A program made the translations under genes and the position numbers. Under the pieces are notes generated by a model that was given only the letters and a program-made list of their open reading frames with translations, was not told the origin of the DNA and ran no database searches. 64,000 nucleotides of DNA from Streptomyces xanthochromogenes (lineage in GTDB: Bacteria > Actinomycetota > Actinomycetes > Streptomycetales > Streptomycetaceae). Of this stretch, positions 50,290 to 59,885 are shown in pieces (position 1 is the stretch's first letter; each line of letters begins with the position of its first letter). The stretch lies in contig NZ_BMUZ01000010.1 of assembly GCF_014650455.1 (NCBI RefSeq), forward strand, positions 62,001-126,000, in the 5' to 3' direction.

Positions 50290-52329
50290 TCAGATGTCGA
50301 GGAAGCGGACGTCCCGCGCGTTGCGCTGGATGAAGGAGCGCCGGGCTTCGACGTCCTCACCCATCAGCACCGAGAACAGGTCGTCGGCCTGGGCCGCGTC
50401 GTCCAGGGTGACCTGGCCGAGCACGCGGTGCTCGACGTCCATGGTCGTGATGCGCAGCTCCTCGGCGTTCATCTCGCCAAGACCCTTGAAGCGCTGGATC
50501 GAGTCCTCGCGGATCCGCTTGCCGTTCTGCTTGCCGAGCTCCACGAGCGCATCGCGCTCACGGTCCGAGTACGCGTACTCGAAGTCGTCCCGGCCCCACT
50601 TGATCTTGTACAGCGGGGGACGCGACAGGTACACGTGCCCGGCCTCGACCAGCGGCCGCATGAAGCGGAACAGGAAGGTCAGCAGCAGGGTGTTGATGTG
50701 CTGGCCGTCGACGTCGGCGTCCGCCATCAGGATGATCTTGTGATAGCGGAGCTTCTCGATGTCGAAGTCCTCGTGGACCCCGGTACCGAACGCCGAGATC
50801 AGGGCCTGGACCTCGGTGTTCTGCAGGATCTTGTCGATCCGCGCCTTCTCGACGTTCAGGATCTTGCCTCGGATGGGCAGGATCGCCTGGTACATCGGGT
50901 TGCGGCCGGACTTCGCCGAACCACCGGCGGAGTCACCCTCGACGATGAAGATCTCGCACTTGGTGGGGTCGTTGGACTGGCAGTCCGAGAGCTTGCCGGG
51001 CAGTGACGCCGACTCCAGCAGCCCCTTGCGACGCGTCAGGTCACGCGCCTTGCGGGCGGCGACGCGGGCCGTCTGCGCCTGGATCGACTTGCGGATGATG
51101 TCCGCGGCCTCGACGGGGTTGCGGTCGAACCAGTCGGTGAGGTGCTCGTGCACCACCTTCTGGACGAACGTCTTCGCCTCGGTGTTGCCCAGCTTGGTCT
51201 TGGTCTGGCCCTCGAACTGCGGCTCGCCCAGCTTGACGGAGATGATCGCCGTCAGACCCTCGCGGATATCCTCGCCCGAGAGGTTGTCGTCCTTCTCGCG
51301 CAGCAGCTTCTTGTCCCGGGCGTACCGGTTGACCAGGCCCGTGAGCGCGGCGCGGAATCCCTCCTCATGCGTACCCCCCTCATGCGTGTGGATGGTGTTC
51401 GCAAAGGAGTAAACGCCCTCGCTGTACTGAGAGTTCCACTGCATCGCGATCTCGGCCGAGAGGAGGCGCTCCTTGTCCTCGGCCTCGATGTCGATCACGG
51501 TCGGGTGGATCAGCTCGCCCTTGCGCGAGTTGAGGTACTTCACGAAGTCGACGATGCCGCCCTCGTAGTAGTACGTCACCGTGAGGGGCTGCTGCTCCTC
51601 GCCCTCCTCCGCGGAGTCCGCGCCCGAGACCGCCTTGGCCGACTCGCGCTCGTCGGTGAGCGTCAGGGTCAGGCCCTTGTTGAGGAAGGCCATCTCCTGG
51701 AAGCGCCGCGACAGCGTCTCGAAGGAGTACTCGGTCGTCTCGAAGATGTCGCCGTCGGCCCAGAAGGTGACCGACGTGCCCGTGTCCTCGACGGCCTCGT
51801 TGCGGGCCAGGGGAGCCGTCGGGACGCCGAGCTTGTAGTCCTGGGTCCAGCGGTAGCCCTCGGTCCTGACGTCGACCGCGACCTTCGAGGACAGTGCGTT
51901 CACGACGGACACACCGACACCGTGCAGACCGCCGGAGACGGCGTAACCGCCGCCGCCGAACTTGCCGCCCGCGTGCAGGACGGTGAGGACGACCTCGACG
52001 GCGGGCTTCCCCTCGGAGGGGATGATGCCCACGGGAATGCCACGGCCGTTGTCGATCACTCGTACGCCGCCGTCCGCGAGGATGGTGACGTCGATCGTGT
52101 CCGCGTGTCCGGCCAGAGCCTCGTCGACGGAGTTGTCGACCACCTCGTACACGAGGTGATGAAGACCACGCTCACCGGTCGAGCCGATGTACATGCCGGG
52201 TCGCTTGCGGACCGCGTCCAGACCTTCGAGGACGGTAATCGCGCTGGCGTCGTACGAGGCGGTGACCTCGCCGTTCTCGCCGACGGCAGTGGACGGGGTG
52301 TTCTCGTTGGGGTTGCCGGAATCGGCCAC
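50290..52329 (-). CDS. gyrB: DNA gyrase subunit B
   Basis: A 679-residue GyrB. The GHKL ATPase has VYEVVDNSVDEALAG, DNGRGIPVG and SGGLHGVGVSVVNALS, and the TOPRIM domain has VEGDSAGGSAKSGRN and MADADVDGQHI. The start is the GTG at 52329, giving MADSGNPNENTPS, the streptomycete consensus, not the longer in-frame extension. It is preceded by a 426-bp leader that should hold its promoter. Confidence 0.98.
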   Translation of the reverse strand: MADSGNPNENTPSTAVGENGEVTASYDASAITVLEGLDAVRKRPGMYIGSTGERGLHHLVYEVVDNSVDEALAGHADTIDVTILADGGVRVIDNGRGIPVGIIPSEGKPAVEVVLTVLHAGGKFGGGGYAVSGGLHGVGVSVVNALSSKVAVDVRTEGYRWTQDYKLGVPTAPLARNEAVEDTGTSVTFWADGDIFETTEYSFETLSRRFQEMAFLNKGLTLTLTDERESAKAVSGADSAEEGEEQQPLTVTYYYEGGIVDFVKYLNSRKGELIHPTVIDIEAEDKERLLSAEIAMQWNSQYSEGVYSFANTIHTHEGGTHEEGFRAALTGLVNRYARDKKLLREKDDNLSGEDIREGLTAIISVKLGEPQFEGQTKTKLGNTEAKTFVQKVVHEHLTDWFDRNPVEAADIIRKSIQAQTARVAARKARDLTRRKGLLESASLPGKLSDCQSNDPTKCEIFIVEGDSAGGSAKSGRNPMYQAILPIRGKILNVEKARIDKILQNTEVQALISAFGTGVHEDFDIEKLRYHKIILMADADVDGQHINTLLLTFLFRFMRPLVEAGHVYLSRPPLYKIKWGRDDFEYAYSDRERDALVELGKQNGKRIREDSIQRFKGLGEMNAEELRITTMDVEHRVLGQVTLDDAAQADDLFSVLMGEDVEARRSFIQRNARDVRFLDI

Positions 52330-52755
52330 GAAGCGCCCTTTCTGGCACAGCACAAGCCTTCCCCTGTAAAGGCCAAGGGCGGCTGCGTCGTTCAGCGATG
52401 GTCGGCGCCGGGCGCTGCCTCGGGGGCAAGCGTCCGGCCGCGTCTTTCGGTGGGTCCCGCGAGGACGGCGGGATTATTGACCAGTCTACCGGTAGCGCCG
52501 ACATGAATGGGGGTTTGCCGGTACCTGAGTCCGCATGTGCCGCCCTAGGCGGGCGCCTTCCGACTCCCCATATCCGGGGAGGGGCCCCAAGAGCCTCACA
52601 CGGGCATTCAGCGCTTCGGCCTGTCAACCTCCGACTACGGTGAGGGACACCTCGTACCCCACACCCGTCACCGGAGCCCTCTGGAGCCTCGTTTTCGCAC
52701 GTCACAAGGGGTACGTACGGGGGCCGCGCAGAGGCGTCCCGGCCGGGACGCCGGC
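52330..52755 (-). promoter_or_regulatory. gyrB leader/promoter region
   Basis: A 426-bp region between dciA and gyrB without a supported gene. In S. coelicolor the gyrBA promoter is supercoiling-sensitive; no specific promoter was confidently assigned here. Confidence 0.5.
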
Positions 52756-53298
52756 TCAGCCGTAGGTGTCGCCGGGCCCGGTGCTCCCGGGGGCGCGCAG
52801 CTTGCCGTAGCGCTGCGGCGGGCCGCTCGGGCCATAGACCTTGATCAGCCGGACCGTGCCGTGGCCGAGGTCGGCGTTGATGCGCGCCACCAGCTGGGGC
52901 GCGAGCAGCCGCAGCTGGGTCGCCCAGGACGTCGAGTCGCAGCGCACGACGAGGACCTTGTCCTCCTTGTCGTACGGACCCGGCACGGTGTGGTTGGCGA
53001 GTTCCTCTCCGACGATCTCCGGCCAGCGGCCGAGCACCCCGGCCACCGCCGTCGGCGTCTCCCAGCCGCTCTCGCTGATCAGCCGGTTGATGGCGGCGCC
53101 GAGCGGCAGCGGATCGCGCCCGTCCGCACGCGCCCCGGAACGGAGCCCGCCGCCCCTGCGCGCCTGGTGCCGCTGCTGCGCCGCCTCGCCGCGCGCCCTG
53201 GCCTGCTCCCTGGCCGTGCGCAGCGCGACCCGCGCCAGGTCGATGCCGGACGCCTCCGGCACCTTCGGCTGCTCGGCCCCCGGTGACGCCTCGCTCAT
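52756..53298 (-). CDS. dciA: DciA-type helicase loader (DUF721)
   Basis: A 180-residue protein. A basic N-terminal half (REQARARGEAAQQRHQARRG) is followed by the DUF721 KH-like domain with WPEIVGEELANHTVP and LVVRCDSTSWATQLRLLAPQLV. DciA loads the replicative helicase DnaB in bacteria that lack DnaC/DnaI. Its ATG overlaps the recF stop (ATGA, 53295-53298). Conserved in the dnaN-recF-gyrB cluster. Confidence 0.94.
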   Translation of the reverse strand: MSEASPGAEQPKVPEASGIDLARVALRTAREQARARGEAAQQRHQARRGGGLRSGARADGRDPLPLGAAINRLISESGWETPTAVAGVLGRWPEIVGEELANHTVPGPYDKEDKVLVVRCDSTSWATQLRLLAPQLVARINADLGHGTVRLIKVYGPSGPPQRYGKLRAPGSTGPGDTYG

Positions 53299-54416
53299 AC
53301 CCGTGCCACCTCGCCCGCCGCGACCTCGTACCGGACGCCCGCGAGGATTCCCGGCACGTCGTCGTCCACCGCGGCCGTCACCAGCACCTGCTCGCCCGGG
53401 GCGACCAGCTCCGCGAGGCGGTCGCGCCGCTTGGCATCCAGCTCCGCGAAGACGTCGTCGAGTACCAGGACCGGCTCATTGCCCTCGGCACGCAGCAGGT
53501 CGTACGAGGCGAGGCGCAGCGCGAGCGCGTACGACCAGGACTCGCCGTGGCTCGCGTATCCCTTGGCGGGCAGCTCGCCGAGGCGGAGCAGCAGGTCGTC
53601 GCGGTGCGGCCCGGCCAGCGTCACCCCGCGTTCGATCTCCTGCTTGCGCACGTCCGCGAAGGCCGCGATGAGCTGCTCGTACAGCTCCTCGCGGGTGTGC
53701 CCGGTGCCGGGCGCGGACGGCTTGTACTCCAGGGCCAACGGGCCGCCGCCCGGGGCGAGTTGCTCGTACGCCTTGTCGGCGAGCGGCTGCAGTGCGGCGA
53801 TCAGGTCGAGGCGCTGGGCGAGAAGCTCGGCGCCGGCCTGGGCCAGGTGCTGGTCCCATACGTCGAGCGTGGACAGGTCCATGCCACGGCCGCCGTGCCG
53901 GCGGGCCATCGCGGCGGACTTCAGGAGGGTGTTGCGCTGCTTGAGGACGCGCTCGTAGTCGGACCGTACGGCCGCCATCCGGGGCGAGCGCGCGGTGATC
54001 AGCTCGTCGAGGAAGCGGCGCCGCTCGCCCGGGTCGCCCTTGACCAGCGCGAGGTCCTCGGGCGCGAACAGGACGGTCCGCACGATCCCCAGTACATCGC
54101 GGGGTCTGACCTGCGAGGACCTGTTGATACGGGCTCGGTTGGCGCGGCCCGGGTTCAGCTCCAGCTCGATCAGCTGGGAGCGCTCGCCCTGGGTGACGGC
54201 CGCGCGGATCACGGCCCGCTCGGCACCCATGCGCACCAGCGGCGCGTCCGAGGAGACCCGGTGGCTGCCGAGCGAGGCGAGGTAGCCGACGGCCTCGACC
54301 AGATTGGTCTTGCCCTGGCCGTTGGCACCCACGAAAGCGGTGACGCCCGGGTCGAGCGGAACCTCGACCCGGGCGTACGAGCGGAAGTCGGCCAGCGAGA
54401 GATGGGTGACGTGCAT
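53295..54416 (-). CDS. recF: DNA replication/repair protein RecF
   Basis: A 373-residue SMC-like ATPase with Walker A GANGQGKTNLVEA, the signature LASYDLLRAEGNEP region and Walker B VLVLDDVFAELD. It acts with RecO and RecR to load RecA at gaps. Start ATG at 54416. It lies between gnd and dciA in the usual order. Confidence 0.97.
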   Translation of the reverse strand: MHVTHLSLADFRSYARVEVPLDPGVTAFVGANGQGKTNLVEAVGYLASLGSHRVSSDAPLVRMGAERAVIRAAVTQGERSQLIELELNPGRANRARINRSSQVRPRDVLGIVRTVLFAPEDLALVKGDPGERRRFLDELITARSPRMAAVRSDYERVLKQRNTLLKSAAMARRHGGRGMDLSTLDVWDQHLAQAGAELLAQRLDLIAALQPLADKAYEQLAPGGGPLALEYKPSAPGTGHTREELYEQLIAAFADVRKQEIERGVTLAGPHRDDLLLRLGELPAKGYASHGESWSYALALRLASYDLLRAEGNEPVLVLDDVFAELDAKRRDRLAELVAPGEQVLVTAAVDDDVPGILAGVRYEVAAGEVARV

Positions 54417-54458
54417 GGTGTCGCCGACCTCCCCCGGCTTACCTACTGCTCTTTACGG

Positions 54459-55334
54459 CTACTTGGACTCGACCGCGTGGCCGCCGAACTGGTTGCGCAG
54501 CGCGGCGATCATCTTCATCTGCGGGGAGTCGTCCTGACGGGACGCGAAGCGGGCGAACAGCGACGCGGTGATCGCGGGCAGCGGGACGGCGTTGTCGATG
54601 GCCGCCTCCACCGTCCACCGGCCCTCGCCGGAGTCCTGCGCGAAGCCCTTGAGCTTGTCGAGGTGCTCGTCGTCGTCCAGGGCGTTGACCGCGAGGTCGA
54701 GCAGCCAGGAACGGATGACCGTGCCCTCCTGCCAGCTGCGGAACACCTCGCGGACGTCGGTGACGGAGTCCACCTTCTCCAGGAGCTCCCAGCCCTCGGC
54801 ATAGGCCTGCATCATGGCGTACTCGATGCCGTTGTGGACCATCTTCGAGAAGTGGCCGGCGCCGACCTTGCCCGCGTGCACCGCGCCGAAGTCGCCCTCG
54901 GGCTTCAGCGCGTCGAAGACCGGCTGGACCTTGGCGATGTTCTCGGCGGTGCCGCCGTACATCAGCGCGTAGCCGTTCTCCAGGCCCCAGACGCCGCCGG
55001 AGACACCGCAGTCGACGAAGCCGATGTCCTTGATGCCCAGCTCGACGGCGTGCTTCTCGTCGTCCGTCCAGCGGGAGTTGCCGCCGTCCACGACGACGTC
55101 GCCGGGGGACAGGAGCTCGCCGAGCTCATCGATCGTGGACTGGGTCGCGGCACCGGCCGGGACCATCACCCACACCACGCGCGGGCCCTTGAGACTGTCC
55201 ACAAGCTCCTTGAGGCTGTGGACATCAGCGACGTCCGGGTTGCGGTCGTAACCGATGACGGTGTGGCCTGCGCGGCGGATGCGCTCGCGCATGTTGCCGC
55301 CCATCTTGCCGAGGCCGACGAGACCGAGCTCCAT
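54459..55334 (-). CDS. gnd: 6-phosphogluconate dehydrogenase, decarboxylating (short type)
   Basis: A 291-residue enzyme converting 6-phosphogluconate to ribulose 5-phosphate and CO2 in the pentose phosphate pathway. LGLVGLGKMGGNM is the Rossmann motif, and VVDGGNSRWTDD, GVSGGVWGLENGYALMYGG and GHFSKMVHNGIEYAMMQ (catalytic Lys/Asn) are typical. It belongs to the ~300-residue class, shorter than the E. coli enzyme. The ATG at 55334 is preferred over the adjacent GTG at 55337 because AAAGGA lies 7 bp before it. Confidence 0.95.
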   Translation of the reverse strand: MELGLVGLGKMGGNMRERIRRAGHTVIGYDRNPDVADVHSLKELVDSLKGPRVVWVMVPAGAATQSTIDELGELLSPGDVVVDGGNSRWTDDEKHAVELGIKDIGFVDCGVSGGVWGLENGYALMYGGTAENIAKVQPVFDALKPEGDFGAVHAGKVGAGHFSKMVHNGIEYAMMQAYAEGWELLEKVDSVTDVREVFRSWQEGTVIRSWLLDLAVNALDDDEHLDKLKGFAQDSGEGRWTVEAAIDNAVPLPAITASLFARFASRQDDSPQMKMIAALRNQFGGHAVESK

Positions 55335-55422
55335 CACATGATCCTTTGACGTTGTGGCGTTTCGTACCCGCGTCCGAGCCTACGCCGGGACCCTGGTACA
55401 CACCTGCGGGGTCAGCCGCTCA

Positions 55423-55454
55423 GACGTACGCCCCGGGTGCCCGGGACGTACGTC
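55423..55454 (-). terminator. imperfect hairpin after dnaN
   Basis: GACGTACG and CGTACGTC arms enclose an inner CCCGGG/CCCGGG stem, 11 bp after the dnaN stop. Confidence 0.7.
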
Positions 55455-55464
55455 CTCAAGCCAC

Positions 55465-56595
55465 TCAGCCGGACAGGCGCACCGGCATGATCAGGTACTT
55501 GTACGCGTCGTCCGCCTCGGCGTCCAGGGCGGGCCTGCCGCTGAGCAGGGCCGGCTTGGTCGAGGTGGTGAAGGCCAGCTGGGCGACCGGCGAATCGATG
55601 GCGCTCAGGCCGTCGAGCAGGAAGGTCGGGTTGAAGGCGATCGAGATGTCGTCACCCTCCAGGTTGGCGTCGACCCTTTCCACAGCCTGTGCGTCGTCGC
55701 TGGAACCGGCCTCCAGGATGAGGACGCCCTGCTCGAAGCTGAGCCGCACCGGGGTGTTGCGCTCGGCCACCAGGGACACGCGCTTGACGGCCTCGACGAA
55801 CGGCGCGGTCTCGATCACCGCGACCGAGTTGAACTCGGTGGGGAAAAGAGTCCGGTACTTCGGCAGGTCGCCCTCGAGAAGACGTGTGGTCGTGCGGCGG
55901 CCCGCGCCCTCGAAACCGATCAGACCCTCACCGGCACCGGAGCCCGACAGCGCCAGGGTGACCGTGTCGCCGCTCGTGAGCGCCTTGGCGGTGTCCAGGA
56001 GCGTCTTGGCGGGGACCAGGGCGACCGCGGAGGCGTCCGGGTTCTCCGGCTTCCACAGGAACTCGCGGACCGCGAAGCGGTAGCGGTCGGTGGAGGCGAG
56101 GGTGACCGTGTCGCCCTCGATCTCGATGCGCACACCGGTGAGCACGGGCAGGGTGTCGTCCCGGCCGGCCGCAATGGCCACCTGGGCGGCGGCCGAGGCG
56201 AAGACCTCACCGGGAACGGTGCCCGTGGCGGTCGGCATCTGCGGCAGCGCCGGGTACTCCTCCACAGGGAGCGTGTGGAGGGTGAAGCGGGAGGAGCCGC
56301 AGACCACGGTCGCCCGTACACCGTCTGTGGAAATCTCCACCGGCCGGTTGGGCAGGGCGCGGCAGATGTCGGCGAGCAGGCGGCCGGAGACGAGCACCGT
56401 GCCGTCCTCGTCGACCTCGGCGTCGACCGAGACCCTCGCCGAGACCTCGTAGTCGAAGCTGGAGAAGCTGAGCGCGCCGTCCTCCGCCTTCAGAAGAAGG
56501 CCCGCGAGTACGGGCGCGGGCGGACGGGCCGGGAGGCTGCGGGCCACCCAGGCCACCGCCTCCGCGAGTACATCGCGCTCCACCCGGATCTTCAC
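55465..56595 (-). CDS. dnaN: DNA polymerase III beta sliding clamp
   Basis: A 376-residue clamp with three similar domains: MKIRVERDVLAEAVAWVAR at the start, SSRFTLHTLPVEEYPALP in domain 1, TGVRIEIEGDTVTLASTDRY in domain 2, and the C-terminal YKYLIMPVRLSG (M-P-M/V-R-L ending). The start is the GTG at 56595 after CAGGAGGCGG; the longer open frame runs into oriC and is not used. Confidence 0.97.
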   Translation of the reverse strand: MKIRVERDVLAEAVAWVARSLPARPPAPVLAGLLLKAEDGALSFSSFDYEVSARVSVDAEVDEDGTVLVSGRLLADICRALPNRPVEISTDGVRATVVCGSSRFTLHTLPVEEYPALPQMPTATGTVPGEVFASAAAQVAIAAGRDDTLPVLTGVRIEIEGDTVTLASTDRYRFAVREFLWKPENPDASAVALVPAKTLLDTAKALTSGDTVTLALSGSGAGEGLIGFEGAGRRTTTRLLEGDLPKYRTLFPTEFNSVAVIETAPFVEAVKRVSLVAERNTPVRLSFEQGVLILEAGSSDDAQAVERVDANLEGDDISIAFNPTFLLDGLSAIDSPVAQLAFTTSTKPALLSGRPALDAEADDAYKYLIMPVRLSG

Positions 56596-57470
56596 CGGAA
56601 CCGCCTCCTGCTGTTGCTGGCTCGCCCTGCTGGCTTTCGTCGTCGGCTGTATCGCCGGGGACCAGTCTGACGTACGCCGCTGACAGTCGGTGCGCGTCGG
56701 GGTCAAGTCGCGTCGAGCGGTGTCGGGAGCTCCGGCGGCCAGTTGTGCACAGGCCCCACTTCGAAACGGATTCCCAGCTAACTCTAAGTGGGAGTAGTAG
56801 TAGGGCCTGTGGAAACCGTGGATAACCCCGTTTTCGCAGGTCAAGCCCCGTTTTTTGTCCACTGCCCCTGTGGGTGGCACCGGTGGACAACTCGGGGTTT
56901 CTGTGGACGCCCGAAAGTTCTGCACATCCCGTGCACAGGACAGGGGTAGTTCTCCCCAGCCCTGTCCCCAGCTTTACCCCGGTTCCCCACAGCCCAACCC
57001 GTCTCCTTCGTGTGACGGCTTTCACTCGCCCCGGTGACCCCGGGCGTTTCGTTGCCGAACAGTGGACAGGGCTGTGGAGAAGCTGGGGACAACGGATCAA
57101 GACCTGTGGGCCGCCGGTGGAAAACTTCGCCCACAGGCTGTGGACAGAGGATTCGTCCACAAGCTGTGGAGCAGCGATGCCCACAAATCCACAGGCTGTT
57201 GACCTGGGGTGATGGAGTATCAGCCGTGGCGCCTGTGGAAGCAATCTGGACAACTTCGCGGTCCCCAGGGTGTGGATGGAAGAAAGTAGCCGGATCTGTG
57301 GAGAACGGCCTCTGACCAGCCGGTATTCGAACATCGGAGCCTCCGCCGGGGTCGTACACACGCTTCCTTCGCCGTCGTACGCGCGGATTTCGGCGCTCCG
57401 CGGAGCCCGCTTCGGGCCGCCGAGGCGCCCTCAGGAGGTTCCCCACAAGCCCGGATCGGGGCCACACATG
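56596..57470. other. oriC: chromosomal replication origin oriC
   Basis: The dnaN-dnaA gap is packed with DnaA-box variants, most on the minus strand. Boxes within one mismatch of TTGTCCACA or TTATCCACA are at 56743 (TTGTGCACA), 56817, 56855 (TTGTCCACT), 56882, 57073, 57084, 57139, 57153, 57245 and 57297; weaker ones are at 56808, 56902, 57061, 57165, 57185 and 57271. At least 15 in about 560 bp is characteristic of Streptomyces oriC, which carries two groups of boxes and no extended AT-rich unwinding repeat. Frames called across it are not genes. Confidence 0.97.
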
Positions 57471-57511
57471 CCGAAGGGCGCCCGGAGAATCGATCCCTGG
57501 GCGCCCTTCGG
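57471..57511 (-). terminator. dnaA terminator at the oriC edge
   Basis: CCGAAGGGCGCCC pairs over 13 bp with GGGCGCCCTTCGG, 15-base loop, 19 bp after the dnaA stop. It should keep dnaA transcription out of oriC. Confidence 0.9.
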
Positions 57512-57530
57512 GGTGTCCGTGCCGGTGTGG

Positions 57531-59348
57531 TCAGCCGTTCTTGATGCGGTTGGTGAGCTCGGTGACCTGGTTGTAGATGGAGCGGCGCTCCGCCATCAGC
57601 GCGCGGATCTTGCGGTCGGCGTGCATCACCGTCGTGTGGTCGCGGCCACCGAACTGGGCCCCGATCTTGGGCAGCGAGAGATCGGTGAGTTCGCGGCACA
57701 GATACATCGCGATCTGGCGGGCCGTCACCAGGACGCGGCTGCGCGAGGATCCGCAGAGGTCCTCCACCGTCAGACCGAAGTAGTCGGCGGTCGCCGCCAT
57801 GATGGCGCTCGCGGTGATCTCCGGGGCCGCGTCCTCGCCGCCGGGAATCAGGTCCTTGAGGACGATCTCGGTGAGCCCCAGGTCGACCGGCTGCCGGTTC
57901 AGCGAGGCGAACGCCGTCACCCGGATCAGCGCGCCCTCCAGCTCACGGATGTTCCGCGAGATGCGGGACGCGATGAACTCCAGTACCTCCGGCGGGGCGT
58001 TGAGCTGCTCCTGCACCGCCTTCTTGCGGAGGATCGCGATGCGCGTCTCCAGTTCGGGCGGCTGCACATCGGTGGTCAGACCCCACTCGAAGCGGTTGCG
58101 CAGCCGGTCCTCCAGGGTCATCAGCTGCTTGGGCGGCCGGTCCGAGGACAACACGATCTGCTTGTTGGCGTTGTGCAGGGTGTTGAAGGTGTGGAAGAAC
58201 TCCTCCTGCGTCGACTCCTTGCTCGCCAGGAACTGGATGTCGTCCACCAGGAGGATGTCGACATCGCGGTACCGCTTGCGAAAGGTGTCGCCCTTGCCGT
58301 CGCGGATCGAGTTGATGAACTCGTTGGTGAACTCCTCGGAGCTCACGTACCGCACGCGCGTGCCGGGGTACAGGCTGCGCGCGTAGTGCCCGATCGCGTG
58401 CAGCAGGTGCGTCTTGCCGAGGCCCGACTCCCCATAGATGAACAGGGGGTTGTACGCCTTGGCCGGCGCCTCGGCGACCGCGACGGCCGCGGCGTGCGCG
58501 AACCGGTTCGACGAGCCGATGACGAACGTGTCGAAGAGGTACTTCGGGTTCAGCCGTGCGTGCGGCTCGCCCGGACCGCCCTGCGCGGGTGCCTGACCGG
58601 ACGGCGACGGCGCGAGATGGCCGGACCCGCCGCGCTGCGGGGGCTGCCCGTCCGGCAGCTCACGCCGCTCGGGGCGCTGCTCGTGCCGCTGCTGCTCGTA
58701 GGGCTGCGGCTTGGGCTGCTCGTAGGAGCCCCGGCCCTGGTCGTACGGGCTGTGGTCCTGGTCGTACTGACCGCGCTCGGGCGGCGGGGGCGAGCGGTAG
58801 TCGTGCTGGGGCTGCTGCGGACGGGCGCCGCCGTAGGGCTCGCGCCACTGCTCGCCCGAGGAGTCGCGGTCCTGGAAGCCGCCGAGCCGAGGCTGCTGCC
58901 AGAGGTCCTCCTGGGCCCGCGGCCAGGCCCCGGGCTCGGGGCGCTGCTGGTACTCGCCGGGGTAGGCGGGGCGGGCCGTCGGCAGTCCGTCGTCGGAGGG
59001 CCGGCCGTAGGGGTCGTCCTGGTAGCGCGGCTGCTGGGAGGGCTGCTGCTGCGGGGCGGGTGGGGAGGGCTCGCCCACCGAGTCGTCGACGGTGATCGCG
59101 ATGCGGATGGTGCGGCCGCACTCGCGGCTCAGCGTCTCGCTGATCAGCGGGGCCAGCCGGCCCTCCAGGACGCGCTTGCCCCATTCGTTGGGGACGGCGA
59201 GCAACGCCGTGTCGGCCACCAGTGCGAGCGGCTGGCAGCGCTCGATCCACTGCTTGTCCTTGGGCTCGATGCCCTGCTGCCCCTCTCCGAGGAGATGCTC
59301 CAGCACTCGTGGCCACACTGCGGCAAGATCGGCAGGTACGTCAGCCAC
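57531..59348 (-). CDS. dnaA: chromosomal replication initiator protein DnaA
   Basis: A 605-residue DnaA. Domain I (1-90) is followed by the long streptomycete domain II (about 95-265, Pro/Gln/Tyr/Arg/Asp-rich). AAA+ domain III has NPLFIYGESGLGKTHLLHAIG and ILLVDDIQFLASKESTQEEF, and domain IV has the signature IGAQFGGRDHTTVMHADRKI for box binding. The GTG at 59348 begins MADVPADLAAVWPRVLEHLL; upstream codons in the longer frame are leader sequence. A perfect DnaA box 142 bp upstream suggests autoregulation. Confidence 0.98.
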   Translation of the reverse strand: MADVPADLAAVWPRVLEHLLGEGQQGIEPKDKQWIERCQPLALVADTALLAVPNEWGKRVLEGRLAPLISETLSRECGRTIRIAITVDDSVGEPSPPAPQQQPSQQPRYQDDPYGRPSDDGLPTARPAYPGEYQQRPEPGAWPRAQEDLWQQPRLGGFQDRDSSGEQWREPYGGARPQQPQHDYRSPPPPERGQYDQDHSPYDQGRGSYEQPKPQPYEQQRHEQRPERRELPDGQPPQRGGSGHLAPSPSGQAPAQGGPGEPHARLNPKYLFDTFVIGSSNRFAHAAAVAVAEAPAKAYNPLFIYGESGLGKTHLLHAIGHYARSLYPGTRVRYVSSEEFTNEFINSIRDGKGDTFRKRYRDVDILLVDDIQFLASKESTQEEFFHTFNTLHNANKQIVLSSDRPPKQLMTLEDRLRNRFEWGLTTDVQPPELETRIAILRKKAVQEQLNAPPEVLEFIASRISRNIRELEGALIRVTAFASLNRQPVDLGLTEIVLKDLIPGGEDAAPEITASAIMAATADYFGLTVEDLCGSSRSRVLVTARQIAMYLCRELTDLSLPKIGAQFGGRDHTTVMHADRKIRALMAERRSIYNQVTELTNRIKNG

Positions 59349-59489
59349 AGGGCACGCTCTCTCGCAGGTCCCACGAATGTGTGGTTCTCGGGACGGGATG
59401 GGATGGCATAGACAGACAGGCAAGGACACAACGGGAAAAGATTCGGAGTTCAGCCACGGTAGTCGGGCCCACTGACGTGGTTCAAGTTG

Positions 59490-59498
59490 TTGTCCACA
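59490..59498 (+). promoter_or_regulatory. DnaA box in the dnaA promoter region
   Basis: A perfect TTGTCCACA, closely followed by a weaker TGTGCATAC (59502). It lies in the 381-bp dnaA-rpmH divergent promoter region, where DnaA autoregulation is known in S. coelicolor. Confidence 0.85.
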
Positions 59499-59614
59499 GC
59501 CTGTGCATACCGGGGCCCGGAGCGACGCCGGTTTGACCGGATGGCGTAGCCGCGCGTACCGTAACCAGGTCGAGTTGTCGATGGCTGCTGCCGCCTGCCT
59601 CCGATGGGCAAAGA

Positions 59615-59633
59615 TCACGATCTGTGATCGTGA
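59615..59633. promoter_or_regulatory. inverted repeat upstream of rpmH
   Basis: TCACGATC-TGT-GATCGTGA, two perfect 8-bp arms with a 3-bp spacer, about 100 bp before rpmH in the dnaA-rpmH promoter region. It is a candidate operator for either divergent gene. No regulator can be named. Confidence 0.55.
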
Positions 59634-59729
59634 AGCGGTGCACACGGGCGTATACGCGAGCTACTCGTGGGCGCACGGTGACAGCCAGGCGATGTCCCGC
59701 CGCCAACGAATCATTTCTGGAGCCCCCGA

Positions 59730-59867
59730 GTGAGCAAGCGCACCTTCCAGCCGAACAACCGTCGCCGCGCCAAGACCCACGGCTTCCGCCTGCGGATGCG
59801 TACCCGCGCCGGCCGCGCGATTCTCGCGAACCGCCGTGGCAAGGGTCGCGCGAGCCTGTCCGCGTAA
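59730..59867 (+). CDS. rpmH: 50S ribosomal protein L34
   Basis: A 45-residue L34, MSKRTFQPNNRRRAKTHGF and then RLRMRTRAGRAILANRRGKG, ending SLSA. The start is the GTG at 59730 after TGGAGCCCCC. It was read directly from the sequence because it is short. It precedes rnpA in the universal rpmH-rnpA-yidD-yidC order. Confidence 0.98.
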   Translation: MSKRTFQPNNRRRAKTHGFRLRMRTRAGRAILANRRGKGRASLSA

Positions 59868-59885
59868 ACAGCAAAAGGTCATGAC

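Noticed and set aside
56840..57467. Short frames on both strands between dnaN and dnaA
   Set aside because: They lie entirely in the oriC DnaA-box array and lack coding features.
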